Shown in pieces: positions 23,849-31,917 of a DNA stretch of 36,470 bases. The notes beneath the pieces were generated by a model. It made no database searches. It saw nothing but the letters and a program-made list of their open reading frames with translations, and had not been told where the DNA came from. The stretch is from Bdellovibrionales bacterium (GTDB lineage: Bacteria > Bdellovibrionota > Bdellovibrionia > Bdellovibrionales > UBA1609). The translations under genes were made by a program, and so were the position numbers. The DNA is taken from positions 1 to 36,470 of the forward strand of contig JADZEO010000058.1 of assembly GCA_020850475.1 (NCBI GenBank). Reading direction: 5' to 3'. Within the stretch, counting starts at the first letter, position 1; every line of letters starts with the position of its first letter.

Positions 23849-24703
23849 GTGACAAATCTGCCCAAGCTGCGTGAACTTCACCTGGTCTCTCTGGCCAGTA
23901 ATCTACCAGGTCCCGTCGCCTTAGCCCGGCTCGTGAATTTTGGCGTACAAGTTACAAAAATCGAACCCCCGTGGGGCGACCCTTTGGCTCACCACTGCCC
24001 GGGCTGGTATCGCGAGCTAACCCAAGGGCAACAGATTCTTAATCTGAACTTAAAAGAAAAATCCGACCGACAACACTTGGACGAGGTGCTGAAAAAGTCC
24101 CACCTACTGGTGAGTTCGTTTCGCCCTTCCGCCCTTTATTCCCTCGGTCTCGACTGGGGTTCGCTTCAAAAAAAGTCGCCGCATTTAAATTTGGTTGAGA
24201 TCGTCGGCTTTGCTGACGACCCAGAACTTCCAAGCCACGACCTCAACTATCTCGCTCGGGCGGGAGTCCTTGCGCCACCGACCTTACCTTTGTCTACGTA
24301 TGCCGATTTGCTCGGGGCCGAACAAACCGCGACGCAAGTGATTGCCACATTGTGGAAGAGCCTCAGTGAAGGAAAGGGCTTTCATTGCCAAGTGAGCCTC
24401 GGGTTGGCCGCGCAAGATCTCGCTCGCCCTCTGCAAGAGGGACTTTGTCGCAGCGGCGGTCCCTTGGGCGGGGGCCTTCCACTTTATGGGATTTACCGCT
24501 GCCAAGATGGATGGCTCGCCCTCGCGGCCCTCGAGCCTGAGTTTGTATCCACCTTACGCAATTTGCTGGGGTGCCAAGAACTTTCAGCCCAAGATCTCGC
24601 AACTTTTTTTAGGACTCAGCCCACCGCTTATTGGCGAAACTGGGCCAAGCAACACGATTTGCCTCTAACGGCGGTTGAAAATTGCTTGGCACCAAGCCCT
24701 TAA
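23849..24703 (+). CDS. Short class III CoA-transferase (CaiB/AMACR-like), C-terminally truncated
   Basis: A 284-residue protein related to alpha-methylacyl-CoA racemase and CaiB/BaiF CoA transferases. It keeps the LPGPVALARLVNFGVQVTKIEPPWGDP opening, catalytic-type His130 (SHDLNYLARAGVL, matching GHDINY) and Asp153 (YADLLGAEQ, matching GDFGGG). The later YRCQDGWLALAALEPEF also fits AMACR. Family members usually have 360-400 residues. Here the stop follows where AMACR has about 60-80 further residues, and no continuation is visible in other frames. It may be a minimal enzyme or a decaying one. If active, it would racemise 2-methyl-branched acyl-CoA and so feed branched lipids into the adjacent, divergent beta-oxidation operon. 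The start is the GTG at 23849 with GAGG 9 bases upstream; the upstream frame covers the promoter region. Confidence 0.78.
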   Translation: MTNLPKLRELHLVSLASNLPGPVALARLVNFGVQVTKIEPPWGDPLAHHCPGWYRELTQGQQILNLNLKEKSDRQHLDEVLKKSHLLVSSFRPSALYSLGLDWGSLQKKSPHLNLVEIVGFADDPELPSHDLNYLARAGVLAPPTLPLSTYADLLGAEQTATQVIATLWKSLSEGKGFHCQVSLGLAAQDLARPLQEGLCRSGGPLGGGLPLYGIYRCQDGWLALAALEPEFVSTLRNLLGCQELSAQDLATFFRTQPTAYWRNWAKQHDLPLTAVENCLAPSP

Positions 24704-24729
24704 ACTTTTCCACCAGTAAAAGTGCGGGA

Positions 24730-26559
24730 TCAGTGCAGTCCGAGGCGGGGACGGCTTCGAGAGTGCCCTCGTGCCCGGAGAACCACCACCAACAGCAAGG
24801 GCAATCCCCAGAGGAACATAAATACGCCGAGTTGCCTGGAGCGGAAAAACTCAGGAAGTTTTGGCCGTCCGGGATTCAATGTCGCGGTCGGAGGGGCGGT
24901 GAGCTCAGCCACAGAGGCGCAACTGGCCGTAAAGGCAAAGTCATTTTGCTGATGTCCAGAATAATCAAGAGTGACCGCATCAACAATCGCCGGAGAATTC
25001 GCGTCTTGATTGTCCACCGTCAAACGATATCGCACAAAACGCTTGAGAGGTTGACCGACGAGTGAGGAAGCCGTCACCCACAGACTCGTGGGATCAAATC
25101 CCGTTTGGTCACTGGTCGCGATTTCGCTGGTAATACTACTGCCACCACTGAGCGATGCCGTGACTGAAAACGAATTCAGCACCGGTGCGGTGTTGCGCAA
25201 ATCGATTTCCCTCGATACCACGGAAAAGGCAGAAATCACGGAGCGCACATAACCCTCATCGACTCCCAAAAACGGGGGGTTTTCGCCCGCCGGACAAGTC
25301 GCTCCGTTACACTGATCGTTGTCGGTGATCCAGGTGCGGCCATCGCCGCCGTCGCCACCTTTGCCTTGCTCGGGGTTGTCGCCCGTTGGGGCGTCAGCCA
25401 CATCAATTCCCGAAGCTCCGCCACTACCACCCATTGCCGAAATCACGCCACTTAATGGGAAACTCAAATTGCGGCCGGCCCAAACGCCGATGGTACCACC
25501 ACCGCCGCCTCCCCCAGCGCCAGCGCGCAAGGTTCCCGTGGTGCCACCGCCATTCCCGCCGTTGGCAAGAACACTTCCACTCACCGTGATGTCGCGAAAG
25601 GCCGAGAGCAGCACCACACCCCCACCGCCAGCTCCTCCGCCACCACTTGAGTGATTGGCCACGTCGGTGCCGCTGTAGGGTTTTCCGCCCCCGCCGCCCG
25701 AGCCGCCACCCACTTCTGAAAAACCCTGGTCATCAAAATTCCCACCCTCGCTGTCCCAAATTACCGCCGCTTGGCTGTAACCCTCTTCGGCTCCCGTCGC
25801 CACTTGGCTGTAGCCGCCTCCCCCGCCACCACCGGCGGCACCAACGTTGTTCGCAGCCGGCGACGCATTGGCGGTGTTGGCCCCGAGCCCGGCGCGAGTC
25901 AGAGAAGTTCCACCGAGTGTTCCATTCGTGGCTTCCGTCACAATCGATCCGCCATTTCCTCCGCTACCGCCGCCGCAACGACCGGTTCCGCCACTGGACA
26001 CCACGGTGTTATTGGAGTTCATCGCCGTGCCATCGGCCCCACTGCAATTGATAGTACCGGCGACAATGATGTCCGTGAGACTGCGAATCTCGAGGGGCTT
26101 TGCACCCGTCCCAATCAAAGTGGTACCAGCCGCCAGATTAAAGCTCGTCACTTGCAGAGGGCAACTCGCATCGCTGGGACTCTGACAGAAATCCTCGGTA
26201 TTGATTGTGACCGTTGATCCCACGACGGTGCCAAAGCGAGAGTAAGTGGTCGAATCAAAAGCCCCGTGCCGACCGTCGCCAAAGTCAAGATTCGTGACTT
26301 GGCCACCCGAGCCCAAGTTCCAGCCCTGGATCTGCACGGTGGGATACAAAACGCCGGTGGCCGCATTGAACTTCATGGTCGTGGTTTCGATCAGCGAGGT
26401 CGAGGTGAAATCGTCGCTCCAAGTCGCAGCCTTAGTCGACCAGCCCCCTGCGCAAAACGCCAGTAGAGCCAGGCTCGACAAGAACCGGCGAAGCGACCAA
26501 CACCACCAATGAGGCGACAAACTCCAATTAGCCTGTCGCTTGCGTCCCACCGCCTTCAT
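24730..26559 (-). CDS. Glycine-rich secreted protein with C-terminal membrane anchor
   Basis: A 609-residue surface protein not assigned to a known family. A long N-region and hydrophobic SSLALLAFCAGGW segment (about 27-42) form a signal peptide. The front part (about 45-165) is a beta-rich domain containing EDFCQSPSDASCP. Residues about 170-420 are rich in Gly and Ser with many runs of GGGGG, separated by strands such as LSAFRDITVSGSVLANGG, like a beta-helix or stacked sheet. A beta-sandwich-like region (about 430-555) follows. The tail is Pro-rich, then one transmembrane helix (LGVFMFLWGLPLLLVVVL) and a basic Arg-rich end, similar in layout to sortase/exosortase tails but without a recognised motif. 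The ATG at 26559 lies inside the CheY-like gene, overlapping it by 32 bp, but its ribosome site is poor (G-rich bases next to the ATG), so a later start is possible. Confidence 0.75.
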   Translation of the reverse strand: MKAVGRKRQANWSLSPHWWCWSLRRFLSSLALLAFCAGGWSTKAATWSDDFTSTSLIETTTMKFNAATGVLYPTVQIQGWNLGSGGQVTNLDFGDGRHGAFDSTTYSRFGTVVGSTVTINTEDFCQSPSDASCPLQVTSFNLAAGTTLIGTGAKPLEIRSLTDIIVAGTINCSGADGTAMNSNNTVVSSGGTGRCGGGSGGNGGSIVTEATNGTLGGTSLTRAGLGANTANASPAANNVGAAGGGGGGGYSQVATGAEEGYSQAAVIWDSEGGNFDDQGFSEVGGGSGGGGGKPYSGTDVANHSSGGGGAGGGGVVLLSAFRDITVSGSVLANGGNGGGTTGTLRAGAGGGGGGGTIGVWAGRNLSFPLSGVISAMGGSGGASGIDVADAPTGDNPEQGKGGDGGDGRTWITDNDQCNGATCPAGENPPFLGVDEGYVRSVISAFSVVSREIDLRNTAPVLNSFSVTASLSGGSSITSEIATSDQTGFDPTSLWVTASSLVGQPLKRFVRYRLTVDNQDANSPAIVDAVTLDYSGHQQNDFAFTASCASVAELTAPPTATLNPGRPKLPEFFRSRQLGVFMFLWGLPLLLVVVLRARGHSRSRPRLGLH

Positions 26560-26956
26560 CCCACCCCATCACTTGCCAAATTTTTTCTTTCAATACATCA
26601 CAGGTGAATGGCTTGATGATATAGGCATTCACCGCCCACTGGGCTGCCTGCGTGATCTTAAATCTCTCCATCGATCGCTGGCTGGTAATCATGATAAACC
26701 GGGTCCCTTTGCGTCCCGGATTCTTGCGCAAGGCCTTGAGCAAAACGAGTCCACTCACACCCGGCATCTCCCAGTCGGACAACACCAGGCCTAAAGGAAA
26801 TTTGCTGTTTTGAATGAGCTTCAACCCATGTTGCGAATTCTTGGCCTCGAGGATGTTTGAAAAGCCGAGGTCTTTAAGGTACTCGACCACCACGCCCCGA
26901 ACCATCGCATCGTCATCAACGACTAAGATTGGAAGGTCAAATAGTGGCTTACCCAT
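26528..26956 (-). CDS. Stand-alone CheY-like receiver
   Basis: A 142-residue single-domain response regulator. Asp14-Asp16 (VVDDD), phospho-acceptor Asp61 (LVLSDWEMPG), Ser93 (MITS) and Lys115 (YIIKPF) are all in place, and the whole sequence resembles CheY (DWEMPGVSGLVLLKALR, KPFTCDVLKEKI). It has no DNA-binding or enzymatic output domain, so it probably acts by binding a target protein or as a phosphate relay. The ATG overlaps the stop of the upstream REC-histidine kinase gene by 8 bases (26949-26956), with GAGGG 6 bases before it, so translation is coupled. The likely phosphate donor is one of the two kinases in this operon. Its own 3' end overlaps the start of the glycine-rich protein gene. 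Confidence 0.92.
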   Translation of the reverse strand: MGKPLFDLPILVVDDDAMVRGVVVEYLKDLGFSNILEAKNSQHGLKLIQNSKFPLGLVLSDWEMPGVSGLVLLKALRKNPGRKGTRFIMITSQRSMERFKITQAAQWAVNAYIIKPFTCDVLKEKIWQVMGWDEGGGTQATG

Positions 26957-28235
26957 ATTGGCCCTCGCCGTCGACTGGAATGCGAATAATGACCTCTAAA
27001 CCTTTGACTGGATGATTAACGACTTTGAGTTGACCCCGGTGTTCCATCTCAACAATTTCCCGCGAAATCGACAGTCCGAGGCCCGTGCCCTTTTTGCCCT
27101 TGGTAGTAAAGAACGGTTCCAGCACCTTGTCCAACAGCTCACGCTTAATTCCAGGCCCGTAGTCCCGCACGCGCAGCTCGACCCATTTGCCGTCATTGAC
27201 AATGGCATAATCAATTTGCCCGGAGTTACCCATGGCATGAACAGCATTGATCGAAAGATTGACCAACACCTGAAGTAAACTCGTCGCATTGGCTCTCACC
27301 TTCACCAGATCACGCTTAATAATTGTCACCTTAACGTTGGCCGTTTTAAGTTGATGTTCGAGTAAGTCGAGGGCTTCATCCAGAACGTGGTGAGGGAAAA
27401 CCCAATCCTTCTGATTGTGCCCTTCGCCTGTACCAGACAGATTTTTAAACTTTTCCAAGATTTCGTTGGCTCTTTGCGAAGCCTCAAGAATGCGTTCCAG
27501 CCCCGCCTTCATTTCTTGAGGCTCCTTTTTGCGACAGAGATCGGCCTTGCCCATGATCTGCATCAAAATATTGCCAAACTCATGGGTGACGCCCCGAGCG
27601 ACGGCCGCCACCGACGCCATTCTTTCCCCTTCCATCAGTCGCGCCTGAGCCTCCGCGAGCTGAGCGGTTTTAAGTTCGCCTTCCTTTTCCAAATTCCACA
27701 GCGTAATAAAGTTGCGCGCCTTCTGGAGGATCTCACCTTGGGTGAAAGGTTTGTTGAGATAGTCCCAGCGGTCGACTTTTTTGGCACCCAAATGACTATT
27801 GATCGACTCAATCGTGCGATCGTTGTAGGCGGTCACAAACACCGCGTACAAATCAGGGTTGAGATTATGCATTTCCTTGACCAAGTCATAGCCGTCTTTC
27901 TCCGCCCCCAACATCACATCAAAAAATCCCATGGCAAAGGGGCGTCCGTCTTTTTGGGCCTTTTGAAAGGCCTCCCAGGCCGTATCATAGGAATCACAAA
28001 TCGTGACTTCAAATTCATACCCTGGATCAGCTTCATTCGGCGGCCGACTCAGAGTTCGAGTGGAGCGCAACGGTAAGACGTTTTTCTTGGGTGCCAGAAT
28101 ATCCGCATAGCTTTCGCAAATTCCCGGCTCATCATCCACCACCAAAATGCGCTTATTCCAGTTGTGAGCCACCCCGATCAGCGCACCTGAATCATCACCG
28201 GTCTGGGGGCTTAGTTTTTTGGCTGTATTCTTCAT
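26949..28235 (-). CDS. Receiver-histidine kinase (REC-HisKA-HATPase), cytoplasmic
   Basis: A 428-residue soluble kinase with an N-terminal receiver. After about 27 residues the receiver has VVDDEPG (Asp34-Asp35), probable phospho-acceptor Asp106 (MGFFDVMLG), Thr135 (FVTA) and Lys162 (LNKPF). An insert between strands 1 and 2 (about 49-75) is longer than usual. A coiled-coil linker leads to the dimerisation domain with His218 (GVTHEFGN). The ATPase domain has the N-box NLSINAVHAM, the DYGPGI Mg/ATP site and the FFTTKGKKGTGLGL lid. There are no membrane segments. The order REC then kinase suggests it takes a phosphate (or a signal) from the membrane kinase encoded just upstream. The start ATG overlaps that gene's stop by 4 bases (ATGA), a translational coupling signature. 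Confidence 0.93.
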   Translation of the reverse strand: MKNTAKKLSPQTGDDSGALIGVAHNWNKRILVVDDEPGICESYADILAPKKNVLPLRSTRTLSRPPNEADPGYEFEVTICDSYDTAWEAFQKAQKDGRPFAMGFFDVMLGAEKDGYDLVKEMHNLNPDLYAVFVTAYNDRTIESINSHLGAKKVDRWDYLNKPFTQGEILQKARNFITLWNLEKEGELKTAQLAEAQARLMEGERMASVAAVARGVTHEFGNILMQIMGKADLCRKKEPQEMKAGLERILEASQRANEILEKFKNLSGTGEGHNQKDWVFPHHVLDEALDLLEHQLKTANVKVTIIKRDLVKVRANATSLLQVLVNLSINAVHAMGNSGQIDYAIVNDGKWVELRVRDYGPGIKRELLDKVLEPFFTTKGKKGTGLGLSISREIVEMEHRGQLKVVNHPVKGLEVIIRIPVDGEGQYG

Positions 28236-30340
28236 GCTGACACCTTTTCTCCGCTTTCATTTACCACCAGAGGCAACTCCACGACAAACAGCGTGCCTTT
28301 GCCGAGTGTCGACGAGCCGAGCCGAATGTCGCCACCAAAGGCACGAATGAACCGACGACTGATGTTGAGTCCCAAGCCGGTTCCTTCGTCGTGTGATTTG
28401 GTCGAAAACTGCGACTCAAACAGGCGCTTCTTGTTCGACTCTTCAATCCCCACTCCATTGTCCAACACGCCGATTAATACTTTTTCTTTTTCCGCTTGAA
28501 CCGAGATCTCCACCTTACCGACATACTTGCCGCCGCGTGACTGTTCTGCCTCGGCCCGGGCTCTGGTCGCCTGCAAGGCATTGCGCAAAAGGTTGGTCAT
28601 GCTTTGCAAAAACTCGTCAGCATCCACCATCACCGTTAGATTTTTATCAATCTCGTCCATGGTGATTTCGGCATTCATTTGTGTGGCCAAGTCCGCCATT
28701 ACGTGCATCGATTCCCGTACCAGTTTGCCGATTAAATGAGGCTTGGGCTCACCCTTCATCACCGTCAGTGACCGCATCGACTGGACGATGCGATTGATGC
28801 GTTGACATTCCTTCATCAAAAAATTGAGGTCATTCTTTAAGGCGCCCATTTCGCCGGTTAGTGAATCACTCACTGCTTTAATGTTCGTTAGGTCTTCGTC
28901 AAAGAGAGTGGCGCCCGGCATGACGCCCGAAGGAGTTTTCCAACTGGTGACAAGTCCCTCGAGTCCTTGCCCGCTCACTTCTTTTTCCCAACTTTGCAAA
29001 ATTTCACGCAGCACCTGAGCCTCTTCGCCTTCATGAGCGCTGATTCGACTTTGTACTTTTTGAATTCGCGAAAGAATTCCCGTCAACGGATTAAGGACCT
29101 CATGCGCCGCCCGACCGGCGATTTCACCCACCGCCGCCAGACGCGTGGTGCGCAGCAAAGCCTCCTGGGCCTTTTTAACCGCCTGGTTCTGAATTTCCAA
29201 TTGGTGCGTCCGCTCCTTCACTTTGTTTTCGAGCTCGGCATTGATGTGCTCAAGCTCTTGGCGCGAGTGCTTGAGATCGCGAATCATGTCATTGAATGAC
29301 CGAGCCAACACCGCAATCTCGTCCCGAGTGCTCACGGCAATTTGCGTCTCCAAATCGCCGTCGGCGACATTTTTCATTCCGCCCATTAAGGTCTCAAGGG
29401 GGCGAGTGAGTGAGCGCGAAAACAAGATCGCCGCAATAAAAGCGGCAGTCACGACAATCAAGGCAAAGAACAAACTGCGATAGATCAGGTGATAGACCAC
29501 CGCAAAAGCTTTGTCTTCGCTGACTCGCGAAACCACCAAGATCTTTTTGTTGAAGGCCTTGGAAAAGGCGCCCAGCACGCGTTGGCCGTTGACTTCGGCC
29601 GGCAGCACGCTGGTGTTCATCGGATGACTGAGGGCCTTTTCGATGAGTGCATCGGGAGCGGATGACTGCGCCATACGGGCCATTTCGGAGTGAGCCAACA
29701 GCTCCCCCGCCGCGTTGGTAATAAAAACTTCGTTGAGAGTGCCTCGGCCCAAGGCGGTGATCAATTTGTCGGCCCGTAAAAAACTAATCACTGCGTATTG
29801 CCGGACCGGAATTCCCGCGTCAGTTTCTTCAACCACACTTCGGCCAAAGCCAATCAAGGGAGGGCCGTCAGCAATCGTGGCATTCCATACCGCTTCGCCA
29901 TCAATGCGAATTCGATCGAACGGAATTGGGCGTTTCTCCAGCAGTTCGGCCCGAAAGTAATCTTCCTTGATGCCGTAAGTTTCAAGATACTTAGTGTTGG
30001 TATACAAACTGCGATCCAGATTCTTAAAACCGTCACTGCCGCCGACAAAGACCGTTTCTTCGTCACTATCCAGGAGTTCGCGCATCAGCCGTTCCGACCG
30101 CTCTTGCCGCTCGTTAAAGAAAAACGCCACCAAGCGGACCTTGTCGGCCATCCCCTGAAAAAAGGTCTCGATGTCCGAGGCAATGTTGGTCACGGCCGAG
30201 CGATTGTAGTCGTACACCAACTCCATTTTGTCGCCCTTAAGAATCTTGGCCGCCAAACCCAAGTAAGCTCCCACGCACAACACGAGGAGTAGCGTGGTGA
30301 CGAATAAAAATTTATAGCGAATCGAAAACAGCGACTTCAT
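28232..30340 (-). CDS. Membrane sensor histidine kinase (sensor-HAMP-HisKA-HATPase)
   Basis: A 702-residue inner-membrane kinase and probable head of the relay. TM1 (about 10-32) is followed by a 250-residue periplasmic region of double-Cache character (includes LVYDYNRSAVTNIASDIETFF and LNEVFITNAAGELLAHS). TM2 is at about 287-308, then HAMP (309-360), a coiled coil (360-400), and the dimerisation domain with His413 (AAHEVLNPLTG). The distance from His413 to the second DHp helix (INRIVQSMRSL, about 515) is about 100 residues, against a usual 50-60, so about 45 extra residues are inserted. The ATPase domain has NLLRNALQA, LDNGVGI and DEGTGLGLNISR. GGGGA lies 8 bases before the ATG. It heads a chain of genes with 4- and 8-base overlaps. 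The ligand is unknown. Confidence 0.93.
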   Translation of the reverse strand: MKSLFSIRYKFLFVTTLLLVLCVGAYLGLAAKILKGDKMELVYDYNRSAVTNIASDIETFFQGMADKVRLVAFFFNERQERSERLMRELLDSDEETVFVGGSDGFKNLDRSLYTNTKYLETYGIKEDYFRAELLEKRPIPFDRIRIDGEAVWNATIADGPPLIGFGRSVVEETDAGIPVRQYAVISFLRADKLITALGRGTLNEVFITNAAGELLAHSEMARMAQSSAPDALIEKALSHPMNTSVLPAEVNGQRVLGAFSKAFNKKILVVSRVSEDKAFAVVYHLIYRSLFFALIVVTAAFIAAILFSRSLTRPLETLMGGMKNVADGDLETQIAVSTRDEIAVLARSFNDMIRDLKHSRQELEHINAELENKVKERTHQLEIQNQAVKKAQEALLRTTRLAAVGEIAGRAAHEVLNPLTGILSRIQKVQSRISAHEGEEAQVLREILQSWEKEVSGQGLEGLVTSWKTPSGVMPGATLFDEDLTNIKAVSDSLTGEMGALKNDLNFLMKECQRINRIVQSMRSLTVMKGEPKPHLIGKLVRESMHVMADLATQMNAEITMDEIDKNLTVMVDADEFLQSMTNLLRNALQATRARAEAEQSRGGKYVGKVEISVQAEKEKVLIGVLDNGVGIEESNKKRLFESQFSTKSHDEGTGLGLNISRRFIRAFGGDIRLGSSTLGKGTLFVVELPLVVNESGEKVSA

Positions 30341-30359
30341 CTATATATTCCCCAACTTT

Positions 30360-30387
30360 TTATCGGTGAAGGCGCGGTCGGAATTCA
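30360..30387 (-). promoter_or_regulatory. Weak FliA (sigma-28)-like element before the kinase operon
   Basis: On the minus strand ACCGATAA (30367-30360) matches 7 of 8 bases of the sigma-28 -10 element GCCGATAA, and TGAATTCC (from about 30387) gives a 4-of-8 match to TAAAGTTT at 1 base over the usual spacing. No good sigma-70 promoter was found in this space. Tentative. Confidence 0.2.
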
Positions 30388-30479
30388 GGGCCTGACCCAA
30401 AATGAGCCGCTCCGGACCCGAGTTCTCCACCTAGGTCCAGAGCCAAGCGGCCGCAATGTGCGAGTACAGACCGCGATGC

Positions 30480-31616
30480 TTACCGCTTAGTGCGCACTAA
30501 TATGGGAGACGACTCGGTCGAAAGTCCCGACGAAGAAGCTGAAACCGCTTTAACACTGTAAGTGGTGTTGGCTTCCAGCCCGCTGATCGTCACGAGGTGA
30601 CTCAAACGAAATCCCCGCACCGTGGTCGAAAATACCTCACCGGTGCCCACGTTGGTCCACTGCACTTCGGTGGTGGCCGCCCGATCAGTGGCCCACGACA
30701 CCGTCAGAGTGGTTTGTTGCACGTCGGTCACCATAAAATCCTCAATGACTGGCGCCGGCTCGTTGCACGGATTTTCCACTGGCTGCTCAAGCCGATAGTG
30801 GGCCGGACTCACCACTTGCCAACCGCGATCAAGGAGCCCCTGATAGGCTGCCTTGGGCGTCGGAGGATCCTGCGTATAATCAAAGTATCGAGAGTTGCCC
30901 GACCGACCACATTCGGCATCGGCGGCCGAGCCATTCCACGGCCTCCACATAACGATCAACGAAATATGGTAGCGAGGACCTTGGTAATAATCCACTTCGA
31001 TGGGAAGGTACTGACCTTGCTGCACTTCCACGGGGAAGGTTCCACATCCCATGCGAGTCGGATGGGTGCCATCGTTGTTGACGATCTCCACCCAATTGCC
31101 GCTGCTGTCTTTCATCCGCATCACCGCGCCATCGTCTGAGAGAATGGCAAACTGGTAGAGACCAGAAGGCTCCTCGGGCGCCAAAGTAAAATGACTCTGA
31201 AAGTGAATCCCAAAGTATTCATACAACGTGTCGCCTTGCGGAGTTGTAATCACCTCTCCGGAGCGAGTCACAAAGCCGCGATCCCAAGGGCGCGTCGGAA
31301 TATTCAACTGATTGAAAAACAGGCTCACTTCTTCCACGGGGCGCGCATAATTAATGTAATCCACCGCGCGGGTGTAATTGGGGTCCCCGGGCAAAGTGTA
31401 ATAGAGTTTTCCCACTAAACCTTGGGTTCGATCCCCAAGTTCTTCTGAACCATCGAAGGGATTGCAAACATAGGTACTCGGGTCGGGGGGCATATAGGGC
31501 GCAACGACATCCACGTCAGTGCCGCCACCGGCATCAACCGAATCCCCTTCTCTGCAAGCGGTCAATCCCGCCACAAGAAGGACCATAAGGGCGAACAAAC
31601 GAACCGTGACCCTCAT
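30480..31616 (-). CDS. Lipoprotein with PA14-like and fibronectin III domains
   Basis: A 378-residue lipoprotein. The signal peptide ends in lipobox LTAC (Cys21), followed by a Gly/Asp-rich spacer. Residues about 60-235 have PA14-like character: GLYQFAILSDDGAVMRMKD, then FPVEVQQGQYLPIEVDYYQGPRYHISLIVMW, the usual pattern for a carbohydrate-binding or adhesion beta-barrel. A C-terminal fibronectin III domain (about 290-378) has TTLTVSWATDRAATTEVQW and ANTTYSVKAVS. There are several Cys (for example CNPF near 51 and MGCGTF near 190) that may pair. AAGGAG sits 7 bases before the ATG. It is likely surface or periplasmic and may bind sugars or host/prey surfaces. It stands alone between the kinase operon and the divergent S4 gene. 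Confidence 0.83.
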   Translation of the reverse strand: MRVTVRLFALMVLLVAGLTACREGDSVDAGGGTDVDVVAPYMPPDPSTYVCNPFDGSEELGDRTQGLVGKLYYTLPGDPNYTRAVDYINYARPVEEVSLFFNQLNIPTRPWDRGFVTRSGEVITTPQGDTLYEYFGIHFQSHFTLAPEEPSGLYQFAILSDDGAVMRMKDSSGNWVEIVNNDGTHPTRMGCGTFPVEVQQGQYLPIEVDYYQGPRYHISLIVMWRPWNGSAADAECGRSGNSRYFDYTQDPPTPKAAYQGLLDRGWQVVSPAHYRLEQPVENPCNEPAPVIEDFMVTDVQQTTLTVSWATDRAATTEVQWTNVGTGEVFSTTVRGFRLSHLVTISGLEANTTYSVKAVSASSSGLSTESSPILVRTKR

Positions 31617-31651
31617 AAACTCTCCTTAGACCGATCTTCACAACCTTTCCC

Positions 31652-31657
31652 AGTATA
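31652..31657 (-). promoter_or_regulatory. Possible -10 element of the PA14 lipoprotein gene
   Basis: TATACT on the minus strand, inside the palindrome CAGTATACTG (31651-31660), 36 bases before the ATG. No recognisable -35 element. Confidence 0.3.
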
Positions 31658-31850
31658 CTGCCGAACTTTTTAACATGCTGAAAATACTTGATTTTTGTCG
31701 AAATTTGGGACGCTTATGCGATTCCATTTGAGACTTTCCGTGTCCCAATTTGGCGGTTTGATTCAAGCTCCTGATATTGTGGGGATTTTTTAACCATTCC
31801 TACAAGGTCGCGAAATTGATTGGCTTTTCGCACCTTTTGGCAAAAGTCCG

Positions 31851-31879
31851 TTGATGTTTGAGATTTTTCTTAGTATACG
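31851..31879 (+). promoter_or_regulatory. Promoter of the stand-alone S4 gene
   Basis: TTGATG (31851-31856) and TATACG (31874-31879) are 17 bases apart, each a 4-of-6 match. The S4 ATG lies 38 bases downstream, behind GAGG, giving a leader of about 32 bases. Confidence 0.45.
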
Positions 31880-31917
31880 AGTCCATTCTGGTTCCACTGC
31901 AAAAATGAGGTTTTGGA

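Larger units (their letters stand above)
31617..31917. other. 301-bp divergent regulatory region (PA14 lipoprotein / S4)
   Basis: It holds the promoters for the two divergent genes but no gene of its own. The only other structure noted is TTGGGAC (31705-31711) and GTCCCAA (31742-31748), an inverted repeat with a 30-base gap, about 200 bases before the S4 ATG. It lies outside the predicted short S4 leader. Confidence 0.5.

Noticed and set aside
25319-26217. Pro/His/Arg-rich plus-strand frames opposite the Gly-rich gene
   Set aside because: They are antisense images of the Gly/Ala codons of the Gly-rich protein.
31617-31917. Ribosomal-protein leader or riboswitch upstream of rpsD
   Set aside because: The predicted promoter leaves a leader of only about 32 bases, too short; the inverted repeat lies upstream of it.
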